A DNA stretch of 64,000 nt from Galbibacter kalidii. GTDB lineage: Bacteria; Bacteroidota; Bacteroidia; Flavobacteriales; Flavobacteriaceae. The notes beneath the pieces were generated by a model, which was not told where the DNA came from, made no database searches, and saw only the letters and a list, made by a program, of their open reading frames with translations. Shown here in pieces: positions 50,701 through 60,857 of this stretch. The translations under genes and the position numbers were made by a program. The stretch's first letter is position 1. Every line of letters starts with the position of its first letter. The stretch lies in the NCBI RefSeq assembly GCF_026241135.1, contig NZ_JAPFGA010000011.1, positions 36,500 through 100,499 of the forward strand. Reading direction: 5' to 3'.

Positions 50701-50883
50701 GTTAATTGTTATTAGTTAATGGTTAATTGGGTGTTGGATTGGTTGGGTGGTTGAAGATTTAAAATTGAAGATTAAAGGTTTAGGGCTTTGTTTTTGGTTG
50801 ATATAGGGTTTCAGGATGTAGGACGTCGATGAAATGATTATGTTAATTGGGTTAACTAGTTAATTGAGTGATTGGGAAGTCGG
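50701..50883. repeat. Long direct repeat, right of the hip module
   Basis: Partner of 48393-48598, same orientation. The gap 50543-51050 holds only this repeat and similar T/G-rich DNA. Confidence 0.8.
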
Positions 50884-51050
50884 ACGACCGGGGACGGGTG
50901 ACAAGGGTAGTTGAAGATCTAAAATTGAAGATTGAATCGGGAGTTACGAAGCTATCATGTTATGGTGTTATGTAGTTTTCAGTGGCAGGGAATTGCTCAA
51001 AGTTCAAGGTTGGGTGTTTGAAAGTTGGAGTTACGAAATAAGAAATCGGT

Positions 51051-52064
51051 TTAGTTTTTGATTAAATTCATTATTAGTTTTTGAATTGTTTCTCTTTGTT
51101 CAGGAAGGCTTTGTGCAACTGCTAAAGCTAAAGTTACGAGGGTATTGTCATTAATTTTTCTTTCTCCTTTTTCGTTTCGGTGATATTTGTTTAGCTCAAG
51201 AAACCAAACAAAAATGAATGAACCAATACGCTTGTTTCCATCACTAAATGGATGTCCTTTGATGATCGAGTACAGCAGTTGAACTGCTTGCTCCTCAATT
51301 GTTGGATAGGCCAACTCACCAAAAACGGTTTGCGACACGCTTCCCAAAATCCCCTTAAATGAATCATCTTTCTCGTTGCCAAAAAGATCACCGGCTTCTC
51401 CTTTTTCAATGAGGTCGGACTTAAGCTTTTGAATTGCTTTTTTGACATCCTCATAGTTGATGACATAGATTACATCTTTGTTCAGGTTTTCTGAAGATAG
51501 TTCGTCTTTGTCATATTTGTCAAGTAATTCGAAGGATTTTGAATAGTGTGAAATTATTGACAACAAACCGCTAGTAAGTGTTTTTTGTGTTTCAAGCAAC
51601 TCTTCGCTTAAGGTGTTTAGTTCTTCTTGTAAAACAGAAACTTTGTTTTTCTCTTTTTTAAGTAATTCCTGATTTATGGAGTATCCTTTTAATAAATATT
51701 CTTTGAGTTTTTGAGTTGCCCATTTTCTGAACTCAATACCTACTTTGGATTTAACACGGTATCCAACTGAAATTATGACATCTAGGTTGTAAATAGGAAC
51801 TTTTCTGGATACTTCTCTCTTTCCTTCTTTTTGAACTTGGCGAAATTTTCGCCAAGTTGACTTTTTATCAAGTTCACCTTCTTCATAAATGTTTTTAATG
51901 TGATACTCAATTGTCCTCCTTGCTTTACCAAACAAGTCCATTATTTGCTGTTCAGTCGCCCAAACCGTATCGTGTTCACTATCAAGCAACACCTGAAATT
52001 CAGTCTGCCCGCTTTCCGGCTTGAAGACAACAACTTCACTATTTTTAATTTCAGATAAGTTCAT
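51051..52064 (-). CDS. RhuM-Fic fusion protein
   Basis: A 337-residue protein in two parts. Residues 1-130 match the RhuM (virulence RhuM) family: WATEQQIMDLFGKARRTIEY, then YNLDVIISVGYRVKSKVGIE and FRKWATQKLKEYLLKGY. After a coiled-coil linker (about 135-170), the C-terminal domain is Fic/Doc-like, with the complete motif HPFSDGNKRIGSF near residue 277. Fic enzymes transfer AMP or other groups to target proteins. No antitoxin gene is adjacent. Its neighbours are repeats; it probably travelled as one unit. Confidence 0.85.
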   Translation of the reverse strand: MNLSEIKNSEVVVFKPESGQTEFQVLLDSEHDTVWATEQQIMDLFGKARRTIEYHIKNIYEEGELDKKSTWRKFRQVQKEGKREVSRKVPIYNLDVIISVGYRVKSKVGIEFRKWATQKLKEYLLKGYSINQELLKKEKNKVSVLQEELNTLSEELLETQKTLTSGLLSIISHYSKSFELLDKYDKDELSSENLNKDVIYVINYEDVKKAIQKLKSDLIEKGEAGDLFGNEKDDSFKGILGSVSQTVFGELAYPTIEEQAVQLLYSIIKGHPFSDGNKRIGSFIFVWFLELNKYHRNEKGERKINDNTLVTLALAVAQSLPEQRETIQKLIMNLIKN

Positions 52065-52283
52065 TTTTCTACTGTATATTTTTAAAATCCATCATATCAA
52101 CCAGGGTCTGCCAACACTTTTTAGAATATTACCGAAAATAATCAAATTTACTGTAATAATGGATGACTGAAGTACGAAGTTAAAAGTTTTGAATATCGGT
52201 CAATTCTATTTAGGGAAGTACAATTTTGAAAAAAGATCAATTTTAATGTTGAATTTTGAATGTTTTTGGTTTTGGACAACAAA

Positions 52284-52312
52284 CTTTTCCAAAGTTTTAA
52301 ACTTTGGAAAAG
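52284..52312. repeat. Inverted repeat (copy of 19472-19502)
   Basis: CTTTTCCAAAGTTT and AAACTTTGGAAAAG around a single-base centre. It stands with a second GC-rich hairpin (gccccgttaggggc, near 52449) in the gap 52065-52537, where I see no gene. Confidence 0.6.
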
Positions 52313-52537
52313 CTGTTTTATCCCTCTTACTGCTTTCCCTATAAGTCTTAAGGTAATATCCGTAACAATTTATGTCACCCCTACCGGGTTTAAGTCTGTT
52401 TGCAGCTTAATATTTTACTATAAATATTCCAGTCCTACGAACTTTAGCCCCGTTAGGGGCGAGATGTTTAACAGAAAGGTTGCTGAAAATATGATGCGTT
52501 TGCCTTGGAATTTGGTGCTTGGCTCTTTGGAATTTGT

Positions 52538-53803
52538 TTACAACCTCGCCGTCACTAACCCTTTGGGCAAAAAGCTTTTTACATCATAAACGATAGTGTC
52601 TGTGTTTGCTTTGATGTCTTCTAGGTTTAACCCGGCAAACTGATGATGGCCAATGGCCAAAACTATCGCTTGGTATTTATCTGTAATTTTATCTATCAAT
52701 TCGACACCGTAATATTTTTTCACTTCTCCCTTGTCAGCATAAGGGTCGTAGGTATCGACCTGCATCCCAAAGCCCTTAAGTTCACGAATCACATCGATGA
52801 CTCTTGAATTCCGTACATCCGGACAGTTTTCCTTAAAGGTGATCCCCAGAACCAAAGCCTTGGCATTTTTTACGGGTAGCTCGTTTTTCACCATCAGTTT
52901 AACGATCTTATTGGCGATAAAAACGCCCATATTATTATTGATACGCCTTCCCGAGAGGATAACCTGCGGATGATAGCCCACCATTTCGGCTTTATGCGTC
53001 AGATAATAGGGATCTACCCCAATGCAATGCCCACCCACAAGTCCGGGCCGGAAGGGCAGGAAATTCCATTTGGTGCCGGCTGCTTCCAAAACCTCAACGG
53101 TGTCGATCCCGATACGGTCGAAAATCAATGCGAGTTCGTTGATCAAAGAAATATTAATATCCCTTTGGGTGTTCTCTATAATTTTTGAAGCTTCTGCTAC
53201 TTTGATACTGGAGACCTTGTGGGTTCCCACTTCAATAATACTGTTATATAGCTTATCTACCGTTTCCGCAATTTCCGGGGTACTCCCTGAGGTTACCTTA
53301 ACGATATTCCGCAGCCTTCTTTTCTTATCCCCGGGATTGATCCTTTCCGGCGAATACCCACAGAAGAAATCTTTGTTGAAAGTCAATCCGCTCACCTTCT
53401 CCAATACCGGAACACAGTCATCCTCAGTACAACCGGGATAAGTAGTGGATTCGTAAATAACGATATCATCTGCCTTCAAGTATTTACCTACCGTCGCACT
53501 GGCGGTTAAAAGTGGTTCTAAATCGGGTTGTTTGAATTCATTCACCGGAGTGGGTACAGTCACGATATAAATATTGTAGTCGGACAGATCTTTTTCATCG
53601 GCACTATACACCAAATTATTAGCCTGTTGTAATTCTTCATCCGACACCTCTTCGGTCAGGTCTGTACCACCCCTTAACTCCGACACTCTCGTAGGGTTGA
53701 TATCGAATCCGAGTACCGAAAATCCTTTTTTTGCAAATTCCACCGCAAGGGGCAAACCCACATATCCCAGCCCAATGACTGCTATTTTATATCTGTCTGT
53801 CAT
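52538..53803 (-). CDS. Nucleotide-sugar 6-dehydrogenase (TviB/WecC-type)
   Basis: A 421-residue UDP-N-acetylhexosamine (or UDP-sugar) dehydrogenase. The N-terminal Rossmann motif IAVIGLGYVGLPLAVEFAKK, the middle segment KIIENTQRDINISLINEL and the active-site Cys in GLVGGHCIGVDPYYLTH near residue 257 are typical of the Vi-antigen TviB group, which oxidises UDP-GlcNAc to a uronic acid. It is clearly different from the ugd gene at 21971. A uronate amino sugar may thus be another component of the polysaccharide. Confidence 0.88.
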   Translation of the reverse strand: MTDRYKIAVIGLGYVGLPLAVEFAKKGFSVLGFDINPTRVSELRGGTDLTEEVSDEELQQANNLVYSADEKDLSDYNIYIVTVPTPVNEFKQPDLEPLLTASATVGKYLKADDIVIYESTTYPGCTEDDCVPVLEKVSGLTFNKDFFCGYSPERINPGDKKRRLRNIVKVTSGSTPEIAETVDKLYNSIIEVGTHKVSSIKVAEASKIIENTQRDINISLINELALIFDRIGIDTVEVLEAAGTKWNFLPFRPGLVGGHCIGVDPYYLTHKAEMVGYHPQVILSGRRINNNMGVFIANKIVKLMVKNELPVKNAKALVLGITFKENCPDVRNSRVIDVIRELKGFGMQVDTYDPYADKGEVKKYYGVELIDKITDKYQAIVLAIGHHQFAGLNLEDIKANTDTIVYDVKSFLPKGLVTARL

Positions 53804-53849
53804 ATGCCTTTATTGTTGAGTGTGTAAAAATAGGGTTTCTTTGGGAATA

Positions 53850-54186
53850 TGAAGTAGTGAAGTGATTGGGGTGATTGAGTTGATTCGGTTAATTGGTTAA
53901 CTGTGTATTAGTTAATTGGGTTGTTACGGAGTTATCATGTTATGGAGTTATGTTGTGGTTGAGTGGTTGGAAGACGGATGACGGGGTGATTGGTTGATCG
54001 TTATTAGTTAATGGTTAATTGGGTGATTGGGAAGTCGGGTGACGGATGACCGATGACTGTTGACTGTTGACTGTTGAAAATTTAAGATTGAAGGTTTGGT
54101 CAATTAAGTTATGGAGCTATGAAGTTATCAAGTTATGTTGTGGTTGGGAGTAGTTATTCAAAGTTTAATGTTCAAGGTTCAAAGTT
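53850..54186. repeat. T/G-rich low-complexity intergenic DNA
   Basis: Phrases shared with the other gaps (gttatcatgttatggag, attagttaatggttaattg, gattgggaagtcgggtgac, ttgactgttgactgttg). No gene. Confidence 0.55.
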
Positions 54187-54284
54187 TTGGAATTTGGTGC
54201 TTGGAATTTGGTGCTTGGAATTTGGTGCTTGGAATTTGGTGCTTGGAATTTGGTGCTTGGAATTTGGTGCTTGGAATTTGGTAT
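54187..54284. repeat. 14-bp tandem repeat, seven copies
   Basis: The unit TTGGAATTTGGTGC is repeated seven times, the last copy altered at its end. It directly precedes the 3' end of the ligase-like gene on the other strand. Related single units occur near 52500. Confidence 0.9.
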
Positions 54285-54295
54285 TTGAATCCCCA

Positions 54296-55576
54296 TTATT
54301 CATTCCTAATAATCCTACTGCTTAGGATGCTTCGTTTTTTAAGAAGTAATGGGATTATGATGGACAGGAACACGATTCCGTTGAAACGAACCAACATCGA
54401 CTCAAAGAAAAGGGATATAAATAAAATCAGGAAAACGGAAAACTCATTGCTACTCCGCCGCATCCTGCTTGCCAGTATGACAAAAATACTTATCATAATC
54501 GCCAAACCGGGTATTCCCATCTGCATCCAGGTCTGTAAAAACTGATTATGGGCATTGTATCTGTTCTCATAGTTTTCTTGATACCCCAATTCCTTATACT
54601 TTTCAATCAGCACATCATTGGCATCTCCCACTCCGTAACCAAACAAAGGTTGTGACAAAACAACCTCCAAGCCCGAATCCCAAACTTTTAAACGTGCTTT
54701 TTCGGTAATGGTGGCATTGTATTCTCCCGGATTTGTGCTTTCAAATATCCGTGGATGCTTCAAAAACACGATCAATCCAAGTATAAAGACAATAAACATG
54801 GTATATCGTTTTCCGGTATCTGATATATTGAAGATCAGCATCAGTGACATGATTGCCAATATCAAATAGGCTGCCCTGGACGCTAAAAGAAATAAATACA
54901 AGAACAAGACGATCAGAATAAAGAATTGCAGTCCGGTTTCCAGTGGTTTTTTTAGATAATAACTCAGCACCAACAAGATATAGAGCGACACATAACTGGG
55001 ACTGATCAACCTTGAGAACTGTGATCCCATAAAGTAATCCCATCCATCGTGAAAAGAACTGAAAAATAACTGAACCTGCCTAAGGGAACTTTCGTCAGGG
55101 GTACTATTTTTTACTACCAACCAGGCATCGTTAGCAGCCCAGGCAAAATTGATATAAAAAGACACTACCAAACCCATCAGCAAAAAGCTGAACAGCTTCC
55201 TGACCGTAAGCACATCTTCTTTTACAAACAGAAAAATCACCGGAAACAAGAGCAGCGTCAAGGAACGTTGTATAAGTGCCCAACCGTCGGACAGGTTATC
55301 CGTATATATCAAACTCAAACACATTACCACAAAGTACAACGGGAAAAGCAACAAGGGTCTGTTGTCAGAAATAAAATTCCTGGGGGATTGAAAAATATTT
55401 ACAATCCCCAATACAATAGACAGCATAAAAAACGGTGTTGGCAGGTTGATATCCAACGGCAAAAGAAAGAAGCCGATAAACAAACTGTTCCAAAAAATAT
55501 GCAATACAAGACTACTGTTCTCATCCCTGTAAAACATTTTTTTAAAATCCGATATCAAACTATTGTATGTGGTCAA
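54296..55576 (-). CDS. O-antigen ligase-family membrane protein
   Basis: A 426-residue protein with about ten helices. LFGYGVGDANDVLIEKYKEL and RYNAHNQFLQTWMQMGIPGL near residue 345 hold the conserved His-Asn-Gln region of the WaaL/Wzy_C family, and LLASRAAYLILAIM the conserved Arg. It could ligate the finished polysaccharide to its acceptor. It is encoded away from the second member at 28778; having two suggests one polymerases and one ligates. Confidence 0.8.
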   Translation of the reverse strand: MTTYNSLISDFKKMFYRDENSSLVLHIFWNSLFIGFFLLPLDINLPTPFFMLSIVLGIVNIFQSPRNFISDNRPLLLFPLYFVVMCLSLIYTDNLSDGWALIQRSLTLLLFPVIFLFVKEDVLTVRKLFSFLLMGLVVSFYINFAWAANDAWLVVKNSTPDESSLRQVQLFFSSFHDGWDYFMGSQFSRLISPSYVSLYILLVLSYYLKKPLETGLQFFILIVLFLYLFLLASRAAYLILAIMSLMLIFNISDTGKRYTMFIVFILGLIVFLKHPRIFESTNPGEYNATITEKARLKVWDSGLEVVLSQPLFGYGVGDANDVLIEKYKELGYQENYENRYNAHNQFLQTWMQMGIPGLAIMISIFVILASRMRRSSNEFSVFLILFISLFFESMLVRFNGIVFLSIIIPLLLKKRSILSSRIIRNE

Positions 55577-55817
55577 ATGTGTAGGTAATTGTAGTATTCT
55601 TAGTATGAAAAAACAAATATAAACAGAAGTATTTAGATGTCAGTATTGAGTTTTAGATTTAAAATTGAAGATTTAAGGTTTGGTGATGGGTTAATTGCGC
55701 TAATGGGTTAACTGGTTAATTGGAGAGATCAGGGCAGGGTTTGAATTTTGGAATTTGAGTTATCAATAAGCCTAAAAAAATACTTTTAATTCGTATTTTT
55801 GTGAAAAATATAACTTT

Positions 55818-56426
55818 ATGCTCATTATTGGGATTACCGGGGGCACCGGTTGTGGAAAAACAACCGTGGTGAACCAAATTATAAACGAGCTTCCTGAAAC
55901 CGAAGTCGGTGTTATCTCTCAGGATTCTTATTACAGGGATGTTTCCCACCTATCATATGAAGAGCGTACCAAAATCAATTTTGACCATCCAAGGGCTATC
56001 GATTTTGATTTGCTATACGAGCACTTAAAAGTGCTAAAAAAAGGAAAAATCATAGAGCAACCTGTTTATTCTTTCGTCAAACACAACCGTACGGAAGACA
56101 CCATTGTTACACACCCCAGAAAAGTAATGATCATTGAAGGGATCCTGATTTTTACCCATACCAAACTGCGGGAACTGTTCGATATCAAAGTTTTTGTCCA
56201 CGCCGATTCAGACGAGCGCCTCATCCGCAGGATCCGAAGGGACATTTCGGAAAGAGGAAGGGATATTGAGGAAGTGTTGCAACGCTACCAAAATACCCTC
56301 AAGCCCATGCACCAACAATTTATAGAGCCTACAAAAGAATTTGCCGATATCATCATTCCCAACAATAGATACAATACCGTTGCCGTTGATATTGTAAAGA
56401 CCATTATAAATGAACGCCTTTTGTAA
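55818..56426 (+). CDS. udk: Uridine kinase
   Basis: A 202-residue P-loop kinase phosphorylating uridine and cytidine to UMP and CMP. IIGITGGTGCGKTTVVNQII is the P-loop. SQDSYYRDVSHLSYEERTKI and NFDHPRAIDFDLL are family signatures. Length is normal. It is followed after two bases by the divIC-like gene, so the two are co-transcribed. The 240-base gap upstream contains T/G-rich repeats and no other gene. Confidence 0.95.
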   Translation: MLIIGITGGTGCGKTTVVNQIINELPETEVGVISQDSYYRDVSHLSYEERTKINFDHPRAIDFDLLYEHLKVLKKGKIIEQPVYSFVKHNRTEDTIVTHPRKVMIIEGILIFTHTKLRELFDIKVFVHADSDERLIRRIRRDISERGRDIEEVLQRYQNTLKPMHQQFIEPTKEFADIIIPNNRYNTVAVDIVKTIINERLL

Positions 56427-56428
56427 TT

Positions 56429-56752
56429 ATGACGCTTAGAGAAATAAAAAACACCAAATGGTTTAAATTCTTCAGCAATATCTACGTGTTGGTACTCACG
56501 GTTTTTGTGGTTTGGATGCTCTTTTTTGATACCAACTCCTGGTGGTTCACACATAGGGAGCTGAACAAGGAAATTGAAAAACTGAAGGAACAAAAAACAC
56601 ATCTTCAACAAGAAATAGAAAAGGATAAAGAGGCTTTGAAAAAGTTAAACGACAAGGAAGAACTGGAGAAATTTGCCCGGGAGAAGTACTATCTCAAAAA
56701 GGAAGGTGAAGAAATCTATATCATTGAATACAAAGACAGTTTAAAAGATTGA
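56429..56752 (+). CDS. Septum formation initiator family protein (DivIC/FtsB-like)
   Basis: A 107-residue bitopic protein: a short cytoplasmic start, one membrane helix (IYVLVLTVFVVWMLFF, about residues 17-32) and a coiled coil (ELNKEIEKLKEQKTHLQQEI...). KFAREKYYLKKEGEEIYII near the end is the FtsB/DivIC signature. It should take part in the divisome linking FtsL and FtsQ. It follows udk by two bases. Confidence 0.88.
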   Translation: MTLREIKNTKWFKFFSNIYVLVLTVFVVWMLFFDTNSWWFTHRELNKEIEKLKEQKTHLQQEIEKDKEALKKLNDKEELEKFAREKYYLKKEGEEIYIIEYKDSLKD

Positions 56753-56790
56753 TTTTGGATATATACAATCGTTCATATGAATAACTTATT

Positions 56791-56856
56791 GTCCGGTCGA
56801 GCGCAGTCGAGACCTCATTTTTAAATGACATTAAAATCAATGACCTCTCGACAAGC
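56791..56856. repeat. REP-like pair of a third type
   Basis: GTCCGGTCGAGCGCAGTCGA followed by gacctca, and the inverted tgacctctcgacaagc 25 bases on. It lies between the divIC-like and mutA genes. No coding content. Confidence 0.45.
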
Positions 56857-56986
56857 TTTGCTTAGTATCTTCAATTCAAAATATATTTTGAATATTGATA
56901 ATGATCGAAGAGACAGTGATTTATGATTGATTACGGACAATCGGATTAATTTTTATTATTCCGAAGAAACAATAAAACCAAACCGA

Positions 56987-58369
56987 ATGAAGCATTCACT
57001 ATTTAGCGAATTTCAAGAGATTCCCGCAAAACAGTGGAAACAAAAGATACAGTCTGAACTTGAAGGAGCCGACTACAACGAAACCCTCGTCACCAAAACG
57101 CCCGAAGGTATCAACATCAAACCTTTTTACAGTGCTGAAGACCTGAAGGATTCTTTAGCCCCTACTCCGGTTGCTTCCTGGAATATCTGCGAAAAAATCT
57201 ATGCCGGAAATGCTCTCGTAGCCAACAAAAAAGCCTTGCAAGCTGTAGGGAAAGGGGCAGAAAGCATTCTTTTCACCATTCCGAAGGAAGACATTCAACT
57301 GGATGCCCTCTTTGATGATTTTCCGTTTGAAACAATCGCTATCCATATTGAACCTCACTTTTTATCTGTTGGTTTTACTGAAAAGCTTATCCATTTTTTT
57401 TCTGATACAAAAGCTGATATTCACTATCATCTGGATATCGTCGGACATCTGGCACGAAGCGGGAACTGGTACTTCAACATGAAAAAGGATATCGATGTTT
57501 TTTGTCAGCTTCAAAAGCTACTCGCTAAAGCTTCAGAATTTAAAACTACTACAACGATTGAGACTTCCCTCTACCAAAATGCGGGGGCTGATATTGTTCA
57601 GCAATTGGCTTATGCCATGGCACATGCCAATGAATATCTGAATCTTTCAGGAGGAAACCCCGTTTCTTTCTGTTTTAAAACAGCCATAGGAAGTAATTAT
57701 TTTTTTGAAATAGCAAAACTGAAAGCCCTCCGGCTACTTTGGAAAACCCTTGCGGGGGAATACAATATCGAGAATGATTGTCAACTTTTTTGTACGTCTA
57801 CAAAGCGTAACAAAACCCTGTATGATTACAACGTAAATATGTTGCGTACCACCACCGAATCCATGAGCGCTGTCCTTGGCGGAGCAAATACCATCTGTAC
57901 GCTTCCGTATGACGCCATATACCACAAAGACAACGAATTTGGTAGTCGCATTGCGCGGAATCAACTGTTGATTTTAAAACATGAAAGTTATTTCGACAAG
58001 GTTCAAAACCCCACTGATGGAGCTTATTACATAGAATCCCTCATCAAAGAACTCGCCGAAAAAGCCCTCACACTTTTTAAGCAAATAGAAGCCGGCGGCG
58101 GTTTTCTGTCACAACTGAAAGACCATATCATTCAGAAAAAAATAAAAGAAACAGCTGCAAGCGAACAAAAAGGGTTTCATGCCAACGAAAAGATATTGGT
58201 GGGTACTAACAAATACCAGAATCCGACAGACCGGATGGAAAACGAATTGGAATTGTACCCTTTTGTAAAAACCGAAGCCCGAAAGACGCTTCTCGAACCC
58301 ATTATTGAAAGTCGATTGGCAGAATCCGTAGAGCAAAAACGATTAAAAGACGAACACCCACCCTCATAG
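56987..58369 (+). CDS. mutA: Methylmalonyl-CoA mutase, small subunit
   Basis: A 460-residue subunit lacking the cobalamin-binding signature. I chose ATG 56987 (MKHSLFSEFQEIPAKQWKQK) over an ATG at 56927, as it matches the usual start of the family. YNETLVTKTPEGINIKPFYS near 35 and DYNVNMLRTTTESMSAVLGG near 300 are typical. It pairs with the large subunit encoded downstream to convert methylmalonyl-CoA and succinyl-CoA. The 134 bases between the two genes contain nothing of note. Confidence 0.92.
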   Translation: MKHSLFSEFQEIPAKQWKQKIQSELEGADYNETLVTKTPEGINIKPFYSAEDLKDSLAPTPVASWNICEKIYAGNALVANKKALQAVGKGAESILFTIPKEDIQLDALFDDFPFETIAIHIEPHFLSVGFTEKLIHFFSDTKADIHYHLDIVGHLARSGNWYFNMKKDIDVFCQLQKLLAKASEFKTTTTIETSLYQNAGADIVQQLAYAMAHANEYLNLSGGNPVSFCFKTAIGSNYFFEIAKLKALRLLWKTLAGEYNIENDCQLFCTSTKRNKTLYDYNVNMLRTTTESMSAVLGGANTICTLPYDAIYHKDNEFGSRIARNQLLILKHESYFDKVQNPTDGAYYIESLIKELAEKALTLFKQIEAGGGFLSQLKDHIIQKKIKETAASEQKGFHANEKILVGTNKYQNPTDRMENELELYPFVKTEARKTLLEPIIESRLAESVEQKRLKDEHPPS

Positions 58370-58502
58370 AGGGATATAGTATGGTCAAGGCAATTGCCTC
58401 AACTGAAGGAAATGAATAAATCAATAGCTTTTAAGAAGTAGTGATTATTTGCTTAATTATGTAATCAAGTTAAAATGAAGTTTTTAATATAAATTTATTC
58501 TT

Positions 58503-60677
58503 GTGAAACAACGGAGGAACCTGCAACATATCACCTTAGAAGATGTCAAATCTCAAATTCCAAATTCCAAAAAAGAAAATGATGGAAGCAATGGGATTTC
58601 CAATCACAGTACTGCAGAGAAAATCAGTGTAAAATCAGTTTACGACAAAGAAGATGTTGATAAAGTTGATCACCTTCATTTTGCGGCTGGTTTTCCTCCT
58701 TTCCTCAGAGGTCCATATAGTACTATGTATGTAAAAAGGCCTTGGACCATCAGGCAATATGCCGGTTTTTCTACTGCAGAAGAAAGTAACGCTTTCTATA
58801 GAAGAAACCTGAAAGCAGGGCAAAAAGGACTTTCCGTGGCCTTTGATCTTGCCACACACCGCGGCTATGATTCCGATCACCCCCGTGTACAAGGTGATGT
58901 CGGGAAAGCCGGAGTCGCCATCGATTCGGTTGAGGATATGAAGATACTGTTCGATCAGATTCCTTTGGATAAAATGTCCGTTTCCATGACCATGAACGGT
59001 GCTGTATTGCCCATCATGGCTTTTTATATTGTGGCTGCTGAAGAGCAGGGCGTCTCCCCGGAAAAACTGTCGGGCACCATCCAAAACGATATTTTAAAGG
59101 AGTTTATGGTGCGGAACACCTATATCTATCCCCCCACACCTTCCATGAAGATTGTTGCCGATATTTTTGAATACACCGGAAAGCACATGCCAAAATTCAA
59201 CAGCATCAGTATTTCGGGATACCATATGCAAGAGGCGGGAGCTACCGCAGATATCGAATTGGCATACACCCTAGCCAACGGATTGGAATACATCAAAACC
59301 GGGATTGAGGCGGGACTGGACATAGATGCCTTTGCCCCTCGCCTGTCGTTCTTTTGGGGCATCGGGATGAACCATTTTATGGAAATCGCCAAAATGCGCG
59401 CCGGGAGAATGCTTTGGACAAAACTGGTCAAGCAATTCAGTCCGAAGAAAGAAAAGTCACTCAAGCTGCGAACACACTGCCAGACCAGTGGCTGGAGCCT
59501 TACCGAACAGGATCCTTTCAATAATGTGGCTCGGACTTGCATTGAAGCCACAGCTGCCGTTTTTGGCGGTACGCAATCACTACACACCAACGCTTTAGAC
59601 GAGGCCATTGCCCTTCCGACTGACTTTTCAGCAAGAATAGCGAGAAACACGCAAATGTTCCTTCAGGAAGAAACCCTGATGACAAAAACCGTCGATCCTT
59701 GGGCGGGAAGTTATTATGTGGAAAGCCTTACCCATGAAATTGCTAAAAAAGCCTGGGAATTGATCGAAGAAATTGAAGAACTCGGCGGAATGACCAAAGC
59801 CATTGAAGCCGGAATCCCAAAAATGCGTATCGAACAGGCCGCAGCCGAAAAACAAGCACGTATCGACAGCGGACAGGACATTATTGTAGGCGTGAACAAA
59901 TACAAAGTTGAAGAGGAAGAACCACTACAAGTATTGGAGATTGACAATCAGTCCGTTCGTCGGCAGCAAATCGAGCGTTTGGAAAAACTCAAAGCCGAAC
60001 GGGATGAGAATAAAGTAGCCTCTTCATTGAAGAAATTGAGTGAGACGGCGAAGGAGTCGCGTGGAGGAGATTCACGCCTCCGCGGGAATTTGTTATCTTT
60101 AGCCGTAGAAGCTGCCAGAAACCGAGCTACGTTGGGCGAGATTTCAACGGCTATGGAAAAGGTCTACGGCAGGTATAAAGCCAAAATTCAATCCTTTAGC
60201 GGCGTGTATTCAAAAGAGATAGATAAAGACAAAAGCTTTGAAAAAGCCCGACAAATGGCCGATCGTTTTGCAGAACAAGACGGGAGAAGGCCTCGTATTA
60301 TGATTGCAAAAATCGGACAAGACGGACACGACCGTGGTGCCAAAGTAGTGGCTACCGCTTATGCAGATATCGGGTTTGACGTGGATATCGGTCCGCTCTT
60401 CCAAACCCCTCAGGAAGCTGCCAAACAGGCCGTGGAAAACGATGTACACGTTTTGGGGATATCCTCCCTGGCCGGGGGACATAAAACCCTGGTTCCGCAA
60501 GTGATCGAAGCCCTAAAAGAATACCAAAGGGATGATATTATGGTCATCGTCGGTGGCGTTATCCCGAAACAGGATTACCAGTATCTCTTTGATGCAGGTG
60601 CCATAGCTGTTTTCGGTCCGGGGACAAAAATCAGTGAGGCTGCCATTAAAATTTTAGAGGTTCTGATTGATGATTGA
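58503..60677 (+). CDS. mutB: Methylmalonyl-CoA mutase, large subunit
   Basis: A 724-residue catalytic subunit with the barrel and the cobalamin domain. The start is [23 protein letters not shown] near residue 58, [20 protein letters not shown] near 240 and the B12-binding [17 protein letters not shown] near 605 (DxHxxG) are diagnostic. Between the two domains, about residues 515-530, an insertion of some 17 residues ([18 protein letters not shown]) comes from a palindromic repeat. The frame is preserved, so the protein should still fold. Confidence 0.95.
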   Translation: MKQRRNLQHITLEDVKSQIPNSKKENDGSNGISNHSTAEKISVKSVYDKEDVDKVDHLHFAAGFPPFLRGPYSTMYVKRPWTIRQYAGFSTAEESNAFYRRNLKAGQKGLSVAFDLATHRGYDSDHPRVQGDVGKAGVAIDSVEDMKILFDQIPLDKMSVSMTMNGAVLPIMAFYIVAAEEQGVSPEKLSGTIQNDILKEFMVRNTYIYPPTPSMKIVADIFEYTGKHMPKFNSISISGYHMQEAGATADIELAYTLANGLEYIKTGIEAGLDIDAFAPRLSFFWGIGMNHFMEIAKMRAGRMLWTKLVKQFSPKKEKSLKLRTHCQTSGWSLTEQDPFNNVARTCIEATAAVFGGTQSLHTNALDEAIALPTDFSARIARNTQMFLQEETLMTKTVDPWAGSYYVESLTHEIAKKAWELIEEIEELGGMTKAIEAGIPKMRIEQAAAEKQARIDSGQDIIVGVNKYKVEEEEPLQVLEIDNQSVRRQQIERLEKLKAERDENKVASSLKKLSETAKESRGGDSRLRGNLLSLAVEAARNRATLGEISTAMEKVYGRYKAKIQSFSGVYSKEIDKDKSFEKARQMADRFAEQDGRRPRIMIAKIGQDGHDRGAKVVATAYADIGFDVDIGPLFQTPQEAAKQAVENDVHVLGISSLAGGHKTLVPQVIEALKEYQRDDIMVIVGGVIPKQDYQYLFDAGAIAVFGPGTKISEAAIKILEVLIDD
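60042..60090. repeat. Palindromic repeat inserted in mutB linker
   Basis: CGTGGAGG, an eight-base loop and CCTCCGCG, then gggaat; it resembles the widespread attcccgcctgcgcgggaat (dRS3-like) repeat. It lies inside the mutB coding frame, between the catalytic and cobalamin domains, in a stretch where other mutases have fewer residues. Confidence 0.5.
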
Positions 60678-60857
60678 AGTTGGAAGTCAGGAGTCAGAAG
60701 AAAACCAATATATAATAGACATATAAAATATAAAAAAGGCAGGTATTGAAGATTTACAAAATTTAGCTTTTATTTTTAGTCAGCTTGATTTTGCTGATCT
60801 TGAATAATATTTGGATGAACATCAACTGAATTCCTATTAACAGTTAACAAAATAAAA

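Noticed and set aside
54119..54545. Overlapping plus-strand frames rich in Trp, Leu and Glu
   Set aside because: They translate the 14-bp tandem repeat and then run antisense into the ligase gene; a non-multiple-of-three repeat gives periodic protein in all frames.
60727..60807. Short plus-strand frame NIKKAGIEDLQNLAFIF...
   Set aside because: It looks like the first strand and helix of a GNAT acetyltransferase, but it has no start and stops after 26 codons; too short to support even as a remnant.
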